Of a stretch of 64,000 nucleotides of DNA, positions 25,153 through 36,406 are shown one piece after another. The notes beneath the pieces were generated by a model, which had not been told where the DNA came from, did not search any database, and was given only the letters and a program-made list of their open reading frames with translations. Every line of letters begins with the position of its first letter. Positions within the stretch are counted from its first letter, which is position 1. A program made the translations under genes and the position numbers. Location of the stretch: positions 434,001 through 498,000 of the forward strand of contig QYRS01000008.1 in the NCBI GenBank assembly GCA_006503535.1, read 5' to 3'. The DNA is from Arthrinium phaeospermum. Lineage: Eukaryota > Ascomycota > Sordariomycetes > Amphisphaeriales > Apiosporaceae.

Positions 25153-25348
25153 TTAACCAGGGGGGGTCATAGCCATACACGTAGCAGCGTAACAAAGACT
25201 TAGGTTAGCTTGAGGTCGCATGCAGGTCTGTCAACCACCTGCTTAATTGTTTCGGGCCGGGACCGGGAACCGACTGCTACCTATGCCTACCCTGCCCGCA
25301 ATCCCAAAGTCGGTGCGCCGCTGTGGGCATATGGAAACTGCGGTTTCA

Positions 25349-25380
25349 ATGTTTCAAGGTCTGGGCTGAGACCGAAACAT
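25349..25380. other. Hairpin with 12 paired bases
   Basis: ATGTTTC (25349-25355) pairs with GAAACAT (25374-25380). After a two-base AA bulge, GGTCT (25358-25362) pairs with AGACC (25369-25373), leaving a six-base loop. Function unknown. Confidence 0.6.
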
Positions 25381-27219
25381 CCATCCCGACCGCACCCGTC
25401 TCCTCGGACTCGGCCAAGAAGAAAAGAGGCATCGAGTCGCTCTCCAGTTCCACAACAAAAATATCCATACACGTACAGATAGACGAGATGTGAGTGTGTA
25501 TGTAGAACTTGACGGGCGAGGTACTTTCGATTCGATGTTCCTGGTCCACCTATTGGAGTCCTCCCAGAAAGGGGGATGGGCAAATGGGGTCGAGTACATG
25601 TAATCGAGAAAGCGGATGCGTCTTATGGTGCAAGCGCATCTCGGATTTCCCGTCGTGCTGCAACCTCACGTTGCTCGTGTGAACGGTTCCTCTGACATCA
25701 CGAACTAGCCTGCTAGCATTGCACCGTTCCTGAGGGATCCTTGCAAGCAGATGCAGCTTGTCGTGGTATTTGGTAGGTAATCCGGAACAGCCTTGCGGGC
25801 ACGAGGTTTTACTCTGCTACCGTGAGGTGCGAAAGATTAGGGCAATTTTGGTTCAGTGGGGTCGTTGCTTGGCCCCGCCTGTCCACGCAGCTGCTTGCGA
25901 GCCAGCTGGAGTCGTTCTGACGATAAGAAACGAGAAATGAGCAGTCGTGGTTGGGATTCGACCTCTACATCCTTGCTCAAATCACGTCCGGTAATCGCGA
26001 CAATATTGGATCAATGCGAGGCTGCTGGCTTCTGGCTGCTGGCTGCTTCCTGCGCTGTGACAGTGATGGCGACCGCACCACCTGCAGCACTATTGAATCA
26101 TACCTTCATCCTCCCTGCCTCCATACATCCTTAGCTACAAGACACATGAGGTATACAGCATCTTACATATCTAGCAACATGGAGCATGCACACCTCCCGG
26201 GACAAGCCATACAGTGCCACCACGGCCACCATCACCCCGGGAGGCCGGGCTGTCTCAGTTCAGATTCCCGAGAGATGTCAAAGGCGATCTCTTAGCTATC
26301 GCCCGGCAAATACAAGAAGCCCCTGGTGGCCGTCCCACACACTTGCAGCAGACCGCGCGGCTGATGTGATTGGTAGATTGTCTTATACCGGAGTCGGTCG
26401 GAATGCAACTACCATGCAGAGTGCCTACATGTATGCAATCTTAGCCTACATACAGATGTAGGTAGGCATGAGTCGTTGCGCCGACGGAGATAGAGGATTG
26501 ATTGCCTGGCTCTGCCCCCCGATCAAACAAACCCATGCGTACATCATGTTATCTTCTAGAAGTCGTAGAAGACTTGAGGGTCTATCGACTGACCACATGC
26601 ACGACGCAAAGATTGCCAGGAGCTGGGCAACATCCGCTTTAGGACAGTCGTGCCTCTGGCCGTCCACTTAGAGAAAAGCCAAGGCGCCGGGGTGCGTTTC
26701 ATATTCAACTGGCATTCCCCAAAGCAGCCAGGCCCCCCCCTCGCCCCCAGGGCCTTCAGATCCCGGACCGTTGCCGGTGGAGTTGGCGCCGATCACATCC
26801 TTATCCAGGCATCCCACTGAGCAATGGCGTTCTTGGCGCAGGCTGGCTCCCTGGCTCCCTGGCACCTGGCTTCTGGCTCCGCTCTGCTGCTGGGAGGCGC
26901 TTGGCATTGATAGCCCACACTGTCAGCACAGACGGATGAATGTTTCTGCAGCCTGGCTCGCCTGGCAGCCTCAATATTTTGGAGAGATTGTTCTTTCATG
27001 GGGTATGGAAATTACAGCGAGGAAGAGCCGTGAGGCGCAACCCAAGAAGAATGCCGGTAGCTAGCGCTAAGCCTGTAGCGACATCCGCGCATGCAGACTG
27101 TAACTGTACCTCGCTAACCTAGCTGCGATATAGAGATCGCATCGGTCTCGGTAGGCATTAGACCCTGACCGCAAACAGGCGGATGGGCATACCGACTGTA
27201 GCGGTGCCTGGAGGCATAA

Positions 27220-27220
<1 letters not shown>

Positions 27221-27251
<31 letters not shown>
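27221..27251. repeat. (CA)15 microsatellite
   Basis: Perfect CA repeat of 31 bases, the longest dinucleotide tract in the window. Confidence 0.95.
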
Positions 27252-27253
<2 letters not shown>

Positions 27254-27528
27254 GCGGCAGTCGACAGAAACCGTCCGGGGATCGTTGCTAGGATGGCAAA
27301 AGGTCCCCTACCACATTGCCTGACTGCACACAAAGTCCTAACCAGATGTGTTGCACTGCTATGCCCAAGAAAGACTTTACAGCACTTGGCATTGGATGAC
27401 GGAAGCAAAACGATTGGGAAAACCAATAGGCACTTTTGCATCCCACGCTAAACGCTAAACCGGATACCGAGCCCGCCTAAACTAAACGTCAAGGTCGCCG
27501 ACCATTTTTCTTTTCTTTTCTGATGAGA

Positions 27529-27547
27529 CTCTCTCTCTCTCTCTCTC
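27529..27547. repeat. (CT)n microsatellite
   Basis: About nine CT dinucleotides following a T-rich TTTTC repeat. Confidence 0.9.
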
Positions 27548-29300
27548 ATTGACGCCAGATGCACACAGGGATTATTGCTGGACCTCCCAGTCTCCAGAGT
27601 CGTTACAACATGTCAAGTACCTCCCACCATCGCTAGTGCCGAGTCGCATACGCACTGCTGGGTCGCCACACAGGCCAACCAGACGCAAGTACTGTAGGCG
27701 ATGTTACAATCCTCTTTGCGCTCGTCTTCAGCTTACGAGGCAAGCCTCTACTAACAGCATTAGACATTCGATCGACCCAGTTTATACCCACGTCTTCCTG
27801 ATCAGATAAGCAGACACGGACGCTGACATACACTCACTATCTGACACTTGATATCATTCCTCTAGCCTGGCCGCCGGTGTCGGTAGTGCTTCAACCGGCC
27901 AGCGGCGTTTTTCCGCTCGGCCAACGACGACTAAAGCGGTGCTCGCGGAGAAGGCTGCACGTGTCGCGTATGGTGTGGTGTGAGGCGACATGTACCTGGC
28001 GGCCTGGCCTGCCTTGGTAGGTCCTCTTAATTGGGTCAAAGGAGGCTGGCTATTGGATGCGAGATGATTCGAATCCAGTCCGTCCGTCAAGTCGCCTTCG
28101 CAAGTAGCAGTTCTGAAGATTAGCAGAGGTCAGATATTGTTGTTCCCAACACCCAATTCCAAGCCAACAGGTGGTGGCGGTGGTGTGGTTGCCGGCATAT
28201 GCTTTGTCTCAACGGGCCGGGTGCTGTCGCCAGCGCAAGATTGGAATGTTTCCTTTTGCCATCCAGTATTTGACCGCGATGAGACCGAAGGATGGATGAA
28301 CTAATCTCTTACCACAATACTAAGCCTGGTTCGCTGGACCTGCATTTCGCCGGCATTCAGTCGATAAGCTTCCTTCCCCGGATTTTCATGGGAGGGGCCA
28401 CACAAAAATCGTTGCTGCTGCGCTGCGGTTGGTAGTACTGTAGGTAGTATCTAGCAAAGAGTCTTGTCGATTTTCTTCGGTGGCTTGCAGCAACCAACCG
28501 CCGCAGGGCCCCCCTCCCCTCCTCACTGTCTCTCGTCCCCTAGCACTGGGGGTTCGTGTTGGTTTTCTTTTCTCCGCCCAGCCTTTCATGGTGAAGCCAT
28601 TGAGATTAGGTAGGCGGCCACCCCAACCCTACCAAGCCTTCCTCGGCAGCACTAGGGCATTGGCCTTAGTGACGCTTTCTTTCTCCCCCTTCCAACCCAC
28701 GTAGACACCAACCGGGCCTAATCTTGACCCCGTTCAATGGCTGCGAGGGAGGAAGGGGAAAAAAAAAAAAGAAGAACCCGAACTTACACACATGCAGTCT
28801 ACTTACTAGCAGCTCCCTCCGGTACTCCGTGAAGCCGAGCTTAGCCCCTTTTGGCGTGACAGGTCATATGGGGGACAAATATTGGATCCTACTATTTACC
28901 CGTCTCCATCTATATGCTTTTCTCAAATGACTCGTTTTGGTCCTTATTTTGATCCATCTGTGGAAGCGATATCTTGTCATAGTCGACCAGATTGGATCAT
29001 CACCTGCGCTAGTAGCCGCTGTGCCTTGATATTTGGTGTTTCTTCCTCAAACCGTCTAGAACGACCGCACCTGTTTGCGCCTTGGCTGCATGTATGTCAT
29101 ATAACCAGATTCAAGGCAAGTCCGGTCTGTCAATATTCTGACGGGCAGAAGAATGCGCATGTCATGAAGGCGTTCAACCTACTCTCTCTGGGAGGGAAGC
29201 GTGGGAGATTGAAGCTACTACGGGGTACATACATACATGCAGGACACGTGCTGAGGTGAGGTTGGCACCACTCTGTCGAAGCGTGATGTTCACCACGCCA

Positions 29301-29327
29301 GGGGCGAAGCGGGGGTTGGGTGGTGGG
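29301..29327 (+). other. G-quadruplex-type motif
   Basis: Four G tracts of three or more bases (29301-29304, 29311-29315, 29318-29320, 29325-29327) with loops of 6, 2 and 4 bases fit the G3+N1-7 rule on the plus strand. It lies about 9 kb upstream of the flbC start. Confidence 0.55.
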
Positions 29328-30241
29328 TGGTTAGGTCAGGTTAGGACCAGGTGCCATGTAGGATGAGTACAAGCTACATACCGTACATTCTTATTCTTGG
29401 GGGTGAACGGATGGGGTTATTGGGAAAGAGAGGGCCAAGGAGCATTGCCGCAGGTTCGTGACCACTGACCCCTATACGGCCGGCGGACGACCGGATGAGG
29501 AAGGGAGAGGCAGGCTCACTGAACCTCATTGATGGCGGCCCTCCTGGGGCAGAATTGGCGCTTCCCACATTTGCTGTCATGGGCTTCCCGGGCAATCATC
29601 GAACGATCTCATCTGATCCGCGAGGTCTGTTTTTGTGCGCGCCCAGTCCTGGGTGTGGGCTCGAGGTGCTCGTGGCCCGCCGCGGTCCAGTTAAACACCA
29701 TGGGACCGGTATGTAATCAAAACCTGCCAGATGCGGCCGGGGCTGCTGGGAAATCATGACGGTTTCGATGTATGTAGGTCAGGTCCTCGGATACCACCAC
29801 CAGCTTACCTTGCTGGGTCCAGAGTGGATAGGCAGATGTCGTCGTGATCCTTCAAACATGGTGCGCTGCCCCTGCAGAGAATCACCTCCAGCGAGATCCG
29901 TAGCGAAACCAATCTACCGTGACAGCTGTACGGGAATCACATGCGAGAGGTCAGAGGACAGGCGCTGGGGAACCAAGTTCTCATGGACCAGCCAGTGGAC
30001 GTGTCGCTGTCGTGGCTATTGGGAGGCTTGCGCGGCAGAGTTCTACGACGACCTGGACGAGACTCCTCCCCCCTATCCATACTTTAACCCTTTCATGAGG
30101 ACCCTACATATCACCTCGGGCTTTACCCAACATCGCCATGCTCTCCGGGCTGGAGCCATCCTCGAGACGATGCTGATTTCCCTCCAGATGCTCCGAGAGG
30201 TAGCGGTAGGATAGAAAGCTAGCTGCTGCGACTTTACCACC

Positions 30242-30268
30242 GCAGCAGCAGCAGCAGCAGCAGCAGCA
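30242..30268. repeat. (GCA)9 trinucleotide repeat
   Basis: Nine perfect GCA units outside any supported reading frame. Confidence 0.95.
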
Positions 30269-32000
30269 CGCTATGGTACAACACCATCAACAGCGGACCA
30301 ACTCGTTTGCGACAGACATTGGCACTCGACATCCCCGACACCGCACTAGCTCTTGAATGCTACATGGGCGTATAGAGAGTGACGTCGCCCACCCCCCGCG
30401 CATCTCAGCCATGAGGCCCCAACACATGCTGTCATTGCGCTGTGTGCATTGGAGCCCGGGCGGGTATGCTCGTTGCGGCCCTTTGCGACTATCCCCCGAT
30501 GGGTACAGAGGCATGGTGATATATCCACTGCCAGCTATCTTTGCAGTAGACGTGTCACCGTGATATGGGGATTTAGGCTTCCATGCCTCTTGGCCGTTGG
30601 GCAATCAATTGTGTGGTTGCTGCGGAGGTTCAACCCGCGACAGGTCATGCATATCCAGGAGATGCGGTCTTCCGAACCTCATTCTCTCTCCCTCTGGCCA
30701 GTAGTCGGGCCCCCGTCCATACATTTGATAGTGATGACGACCACTCGCGTTTCCTCTGTTGGGCGTCAAAACATATCTGACACGAGTCAGGGACGGGAAT
30801 GTCATGCATAAACAAGGCAGCTGAGCTTCATCGAGATCACGATGGTGTCACTGCTCACACTCCCCATTTTCCCGCGTCGCACAACCGTGGGACGCTGACG
30901 GGCAATTCTTTTCTTGTTTGCATACTTTGGAAGCCTCTGGTGCTGAAACACGGCCTTTGGACTGCACTCGCGGCTCGGCAGGTTTGTGTATGTTTGACCT
31001 GGATATGGGCTGGCTGCTACTGAATTCGTGGGTGTTGGGATCTTTCTCTCATCGGGTCAATCACCAGAGGGTTTCTTTGCATTTAATGAAATCGCGCTCG
31101 TCATACTATGTTGCTCGATGACCAGAGGCATACTCAAAGACTGGCATGACCCAGTTCGCTGGATGGAGACAGTCATGACAATGCGAATGTCGAAGCCATG
31201 TGCCATCTCTGATACAATTCCAAGCCAAAGAGTCCGGCGGAGGTGCCTCTGTTCCTGACGATTATCGGGAATGCCATTACCTTGTAGGAAGTAGTTGATG
31301 TACACGTAGTAGTGGCAGTATATGCAACAGTGTAAGGGGTGGTGATAAGCTCTAGTTGATAGTCAAGACGCTGACTTGACAACGCCGTCCTTTTGCCGGA
31401 TAGGGGACGAGGTCGGGCTGGCCGGTTGGTTAGAGAGCGATGTCGTGGCAAGTAGATTCACTTTGAATAAGATCAGAACAAGGTAGCCGTTCCACTTGAG
31501 CTGAGGGTTTACGTGAAGTAAACATGTCGCTCCTCTTTCACGATTGGACATTGCAACCTGGCCACGATCTCGTCAAGCTTTGGACACAATATATTTCTCG
31601 TGTCTCCCAGAGACAGTGCTGCGGTCAGGGCTGGTGACTCGATGGACTCCGGCCTCTCTAACCTTGTAACCGACTCGAGGCATGATTGATACTCTTGTCG
31701 AGGAAAGTCGGATGTTACAGGAGAGAGCAGAGGCGACTCCTCGAATAAACAGTAGATTCACCCCCCTCGAGATACCTCTATAAGGATGAACAACTATTGA
31801 CATGGAAAAGAAAGATCCTGAAAGCGGCTTACCACCGGCCGCTATTACTTTGCCACTTCGTGTATAACGTAACCGCAAAGACACATTGCCCAAGGTAACG
31901 ATGGGATAACGAGTATACGTAGTAATTACCCTGAGGCCTGTCTGATACCTAAGCAGCGCAGATACTTCCCTTTCCGAAAAGAGCCGTGGATCAACCCCAG

Positions 32001-32028
32001 CGACGAAACCCCAACGACGAAACCCCAA
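32001..32028. repeat. 14-bp direct tandem duplication
   Basis: CGACGAAACCCCAA occurs twice in tandem. Confidence 0.9.
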
Positions 32029-32549
32029 CGCGTCGTGTATGTGACATGCTCTAGCAAGGATCTTACAGGAGCGAGCTATGGTCTATATCGACCATCATTT
32101 AGACGTTGCAGAACGTGTAGGACATGTGCGAATCGAACTACTCATTTCTCTTTTGTTGTATATGCTATATTTAATAAGTAAGTAGTATTTCCAAGAGCGC
32201 CGTAGGGCATACCATGCCCATAATTATCTATCTCGAGGTCGACCATAATGCATCTTCCTCTCTCCGATGTCTGCTCTAAAGGCTGGATACATTAGCCTTG
32301 ACCCGATTAGTACGCTCTATGATACAAGAAAGGTCTTTCTACTCTATACTGCCGACCTTCAAAAACGCCCCCAAAATGTATGATACATCTCCATGTATAA
32401 ACCCTAGAAGCGACTTCTAGTTCCTTGGGACACCTAGACAGGTGCAAATGGCGAATAGTCCGACCCTGGAACTTCCTTATGCCAATGCCAATGTCAACCC
32501 AAGATCAGTGTCTAACTGATAACGAGGACAGGAGAGAAGGCTCCGAGCA

Positions 32550-33852
32550 TCATGTCGATTGCACTTTTCTCCTCTTGCTTCGTCTGACCGTCCCGCTGGT
32601 CGTGTCAACCTCCTCTACCTCTACCTTCACTGTTTCTAGTGCAGCAACCTGCCTCTTCTTGGAAGACCGTGGTTTTGGCGTCGCCAGAACGTCCGGGGTC
32701 TCCGGAACTGTATCTTCTACCTTCACCTTGACGTCGTCCACCTCGGCCTTGGCGATGCTGCGATCCGAGAACGATTTCAGGTTCGCCGTAAACAGGACCG
32801 ACTGCGCCCAGCCGGCCTGGTCGCCCCAGATCTTGCGGAAGTGGTCGCCGACGGAATCGTACATGGCCTTGGAGAAGGTCTTGGTCTTGACCTTGCCGAA
32901 CTTGTAGTCGCGCTGCGCGATCTGCCAGACGTGGGTGTCGACGGGCACGGCCTCGCCCCAGCCCAGCCCCATGAGGCAGACGCAGTCGGCGACCTTGGGC
33001 CCCACGCCCGAGAGTGACAGGAGCTGCTCGTGGGCCTCCTTGTACGTCGCGCGGCCGAGCGCGGGGTCCTCTTCCGCGTCGAAGCCCGGGTTGTCCGGGT
33101 TGGTCAGGCTCTCCAGCCAGCCGCGGGGCTTCTCCTCCGACACGAGCCGCGCCGTCTCGGCGATGTACTTGGCCCGGTAGCCGAAGCCGAGCTCGCGCAG
33201 GTGCGACTCGACCCCCTTGCCCATCAGGGCTTGCGGGCCGGGGAAGTCGTGGAAGGGCTCCTCTCCGACGTGGCCTATGAGCGGCCCGTAGTACTTGCAG
33301 AGCTTGTGGACCATTTGCGATATCCTCGAGATGTTGTTGTTGCTGCTGCAGATGAACCCTATCAGAGTCTCCCAGGCATCCTGGCTCATGATGCGGATGC
33401 CGGTGAACTTGGGCGCCTTCTTCCTGAAATTCAGGTCGCTTAGGGACCACAATTCGTACAATTCCGCGGCATTGTGCCTCAAGCTGAAATAGTGGTTGAG
33501 CAGTTGTTCCGTGTCATCGTTGGAAGGGCTCTCCTCAGCAGAACCCTCTCTCTTTACTTCTGGGGAGCCCGGGGAACCACCGGTAGATGCGGGCCATGTT
33601 GTCTTGTAGTGCAAGTATTCGGGATCTTGCTTTAAAGACAGTATACGCCCGTGGAGGGCGAGATGCCTGGTACGGAATTTAGCTTCTATTATGTACGAGC
33701 ATTTAATCGAGGTGTGTAAGTAAGTAGGCTCACCACTCATCCTCGATCTTTCGCCATCGGAACGACTGTCCACAACGAAGGGTGGTGTCAATACACAGCT
33801 CGGTCAGGCTCAGGGGCAGCTTTCGCCACTCTGAAACCCTTCCTATAGCCAT
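32550..33852 (-). CDS. OGG1: 8-oxoguanine DNA glycosylase/AP lyase
   Basis: Base-excision repair enzyme that removes 8-oxoG opposite C and nicks by beta-elimination (family knowledge). Exon 1 is 33852-33734, a 67-nt intron (33733-33667) follows, and exon 2 is 33666-32550: 411 aa. The N-terminal OGG_N domain begins with WRKLPLSL and LRCGQSFRWRK. The helix-hairpin-helix GVGPKVADC carries catalytic lysine K264 (human K249), followed 19 residues later by D283 in VPVDTHVW (human D268); the spacing is conserved. The SSNNNISRISQMV block, which carries the asparagines that contact the estranged C, is intact. The basic C-terminus (RRSKRRKVQ) looks like a nuclear localisation signal. The frame stays open upstream of the chosen ATG for 34 codons to an ATG at 33954, possibly encoding a mitochondrial presequence. 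I chose 33852 because the conserved domain begins a few residues after it. Divergent from U2AF2. Confidence 0.95.
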
Positions 33853-34365
33853 CAGATTTCGCATATATGTAATTGTAATTGTACGAGAGAAAAAGAGAAC
33901 TGATAGGTAGGAAGGAGCGGCTAAAGGCAATTGCGACCTGAGGGCGATACCCAATGCACCTTACGAGGTAGGGTCTGAGAACCCGATTGGAAATGGCCTT
34001 GGAATACTTTTATCTTCAATGTCTTCCAACAACAGCTTGCAGCTTCCAAACATCAATTCCCTAGAAGTAGATAAAGTAGCTGATAGTCCCTGACAAGCAA
34101 GAAGTGGGCCTCCGAGGCGCGCCACTTAGCCGGATCAGTTAAGCCGCCAATCGCAAACCAATAGGAGGCAGCTGTTAGCTGCATAGGTCTCCACCTCATT
34201 TTTTCCAGAACCTGTCCAGCCTCACGATTCTGATTCCAGGGCCATCCACAGTGTACCTCATGTTGGAAGCTTGAGATTCCAGTTTCCATCATCACTGCAC
34301 ATCTCTATCTCTCTCGGGATCTCGCCTACCATCACAATTGGCCAGAAACTTCCCGACGCGTCGTT
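33853..34365. promoter_or_regulatory. Shared promoter region of OGG1 and U2AF2
   Basis: 513 bp between divergent start codons. The first 100 bp next to OGG1 remain open in the OGG1 frame and contain two more in-frame ATGs (33954 and 33864). CCAAT-type pentamers occur near 34160. Promoter role inferred from position. Confidence 0.5.
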
Positions 34366-36406
34366 ATGAACGGTGACGCCTACCCTTCCCGAGGTATGTC
34401 CAATCCTTTTGATTGCCCGTACTAATCCAAGACGTGTCGTATCAAACCAGGCTAACCTTGCGCGCGCGTTTCTAGATGGCCGACATGGCTCGTCTCGCGA
34501 CTACTCCTCCCGCGATGATCGACGCGACCGAGGTGACCGTGGCGATAGAAGAGACAGACGGCGATCCAGGTCGCCCAGGCGTTCGCATCGTGAAGGCCGA
34601 GAGGGCGACGTAGACAGCTACGCATCGAGTCGCAGCCACAGAGACCGCGAGCGCGAAGATCGCTACGGGGGGTCAGGTGGGCCTGGTGGCGGCGGCGGCA
34701 GAGACCGTCCCGATCGCAGGGAACGAGAATGGGACCGTGACCGCGGCGAGCGCGGCGGCGACCGTGGTGGTGACCGTGGTGACCGTGGTGACCGTAGGGG
34801 CGGAAGAGATCGTCGCGATGATGGCCGGCCTCCGCGACGCGACCGAGATCTGTTCGATGACCGACGAGGCGACCGACGGGGTGATAGGGACCGAGGTGGC
34901 CGGGACCGAGACAACCGGGACCGAGACGAGGACCTTTTCGCGCAAAACCGACGCGGCCGCAGCGCGACCCCTCCGCCGAAGAAGCGAGAACCTACCCCCG
35001 ATCTCACAAACGTCGTGCCGGTCCTCGAGCGCAAGCGCCGCATGACCCAGTGGGACATCAAGCCCCCGGGCTACGAAAACGTCACAGCCGAGCAGGCAAA
35101 ACTCTCCGGCATGTTCCCCTTGCCGGGTGCCCCCAGGCAACAACCCATGGATCCATCCAAGCTGCAGGCTTTCATGAACCAGCCCGGCGGTGCCGTCAAC
35201 AGTGCCACGCTCAAGCCCACCAACAGCCGACAGTCGAAGCGCTTACTGGCCTACAACATCCCTCCCGGGTCTACCGAGGAGAGCATCACTTCATTCTTCA
35301 ACCTGCAACTGAACGGCCTAAATGTTGTTGAGAGCACCGATCCCTGCGTCATGTGCCAGCTTTCCAAGGACGGTACCTTTGCTCTGCTGGAATTCAGGAA
35401 CCCTTCGGAAGCAACCGTCGCGCTTGCATTCGACGGCATCTCCATGGAGGCCGACGAGTCTGCGGCGAATGGCGCTGCCGCCGCCAGTGGGTTGCAGATT
35501 TCCCGACCCAAGGATTACATCGTACCTGCGGTGGTCGACGATACTGGCTACGAACCCGGTGTAGTATCGAGGGTTGTAGTAGACACCCCTAACAAAGTCA
35601 GCATCGCCAACATCCCTCCCTATCTTTCCGAAGACCAAGTCAGGGAGCTCTTGGTGGCATTTGGTGAACTTAAGGCATTCACGTTGGTCAAGGACCAAGG
35701 AACCGATGAATCTCGGGTAAGTTTGGATTTATGCGCACCATATCCCCTTCACTGCTAATTGCTGTACTCTTAGGGCATTGCTTTCTGCGAATACATTGAC
35801 CCCAGCGCAACCGACATCGCTGTCCAGGGCCTTAACGGCATGGGTATCGGGGACAAGAGCCTCAAGGTTCGCAAGGCCAGTATAGGCATCACACAAGTGG
35901 CCGGAGTGGAGATGGGAGTCAATGCTATGTCCATGCTTGCAGGCACCACGGCCACCAACCCCGATGAGAGCAGGGTGTTGCAACTTCTCAACATGGTGAC
36001 GGCCGAGGAGCTGATGGACCAGGATGATTTCGAAGGTAAGTAACCAACACAAGATCTAAATTCCGAGCAACCACAATACTAACATTGATCATCAGAAATT
36101 TGCGAAGATGTCCGGGACGAGTGCGGCAAGTTCGGAACCATTGTTGCGCTGAAGATTCCTCGACCGAGCGGAGGCAGCAGGCAATCCGCCGGCGTCGGCA
36201 AGATCTTCGTCAAGTTTGATACTACAGAATCATGCAAGAAGGCGCTGCAGGAACTCGCTGGCCGCAAGTTCGCTGACAGAACCGTGGTCACGACTTTCTT
36301 CCCCGAGGTACGTTTTGCTACAACCCCCCCTCCCCCCTTTTCATGGCTCGTGTGGCATATAAACTGACAATCCCAATAGGAGAACTTCGAGGTCGGAGCT
36401 TGGTAA
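34366..36406 (+). CDS. U2AF2: U2AF large subunit (U2AF65; S. pombe Prp2)
   Basis: Binds the polypyrimidine tract and bridges to SF3B1 and U2AF35 at 3' splice sites (family knowledge). Five exons: 34366-34393, 34476-35716, 35774-36035, 36096-36307 and 36380-36406; 1770 nt, 589 aa. Residues 10-180 are an Arg-rich region with few RS pairs (RRRSRSPRR) and many RD/RG repeats, partly from three tandem GGTGACCGT units at 34769-34795. Next comes the U2AF35-binding segment MTQWDIKPPGYENVTAEQ (W202). RRM1 starts near 263 (RLLAYNIP, FALLEFR), RRM2 near 383 (KVSIANIP, RGIAFCEY), and the C-terminal UHM near 491 (VLQLLNMV, GKIFVKF, and the R-x-F motif in GRKFADR). It ends in a family-like aromatic tail (FEVGAW). 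Longer than human U2AF65 (475 aa), mainly through the N-terminal region. Divergent from OGG1. Confidence 0.95.

Larger units (their letters stand above)
20331..32549. other. Gene-poor region upstream of flbC (12.2 kb)
   Basis: Between the flbC start codon and the OGG1 stop codon, both on the minus strand. No recognisable protein, tRNA or rRNA was found. Open frames are mostly under 160 codons and overlap on both strands. Contents include a CAA-rich leader next to flbC, many simple repeats, a hairpin at 25349-25380, a G-quadruplex motif at 29301-29327 and a 14-bp duplication at 32001-32028. The part nearest flbC probably holds its promoter and 5' leader; the rest is unexplained. Confidence 0.6.

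Noticed and set aside
28055..28085. tRNA B-box-like GATTCGAATCC
   Set aside because: Flanking bases do not form a T stem and no A box lies at the right distance upstream.
31573..32028. Minus-strand 151-codon open frame
   Set aside because: Composition is Arg/Ser/Val-rich with few acidic residues and no family; it crosses a 14-bp tandem duplication, so it is likely chance.
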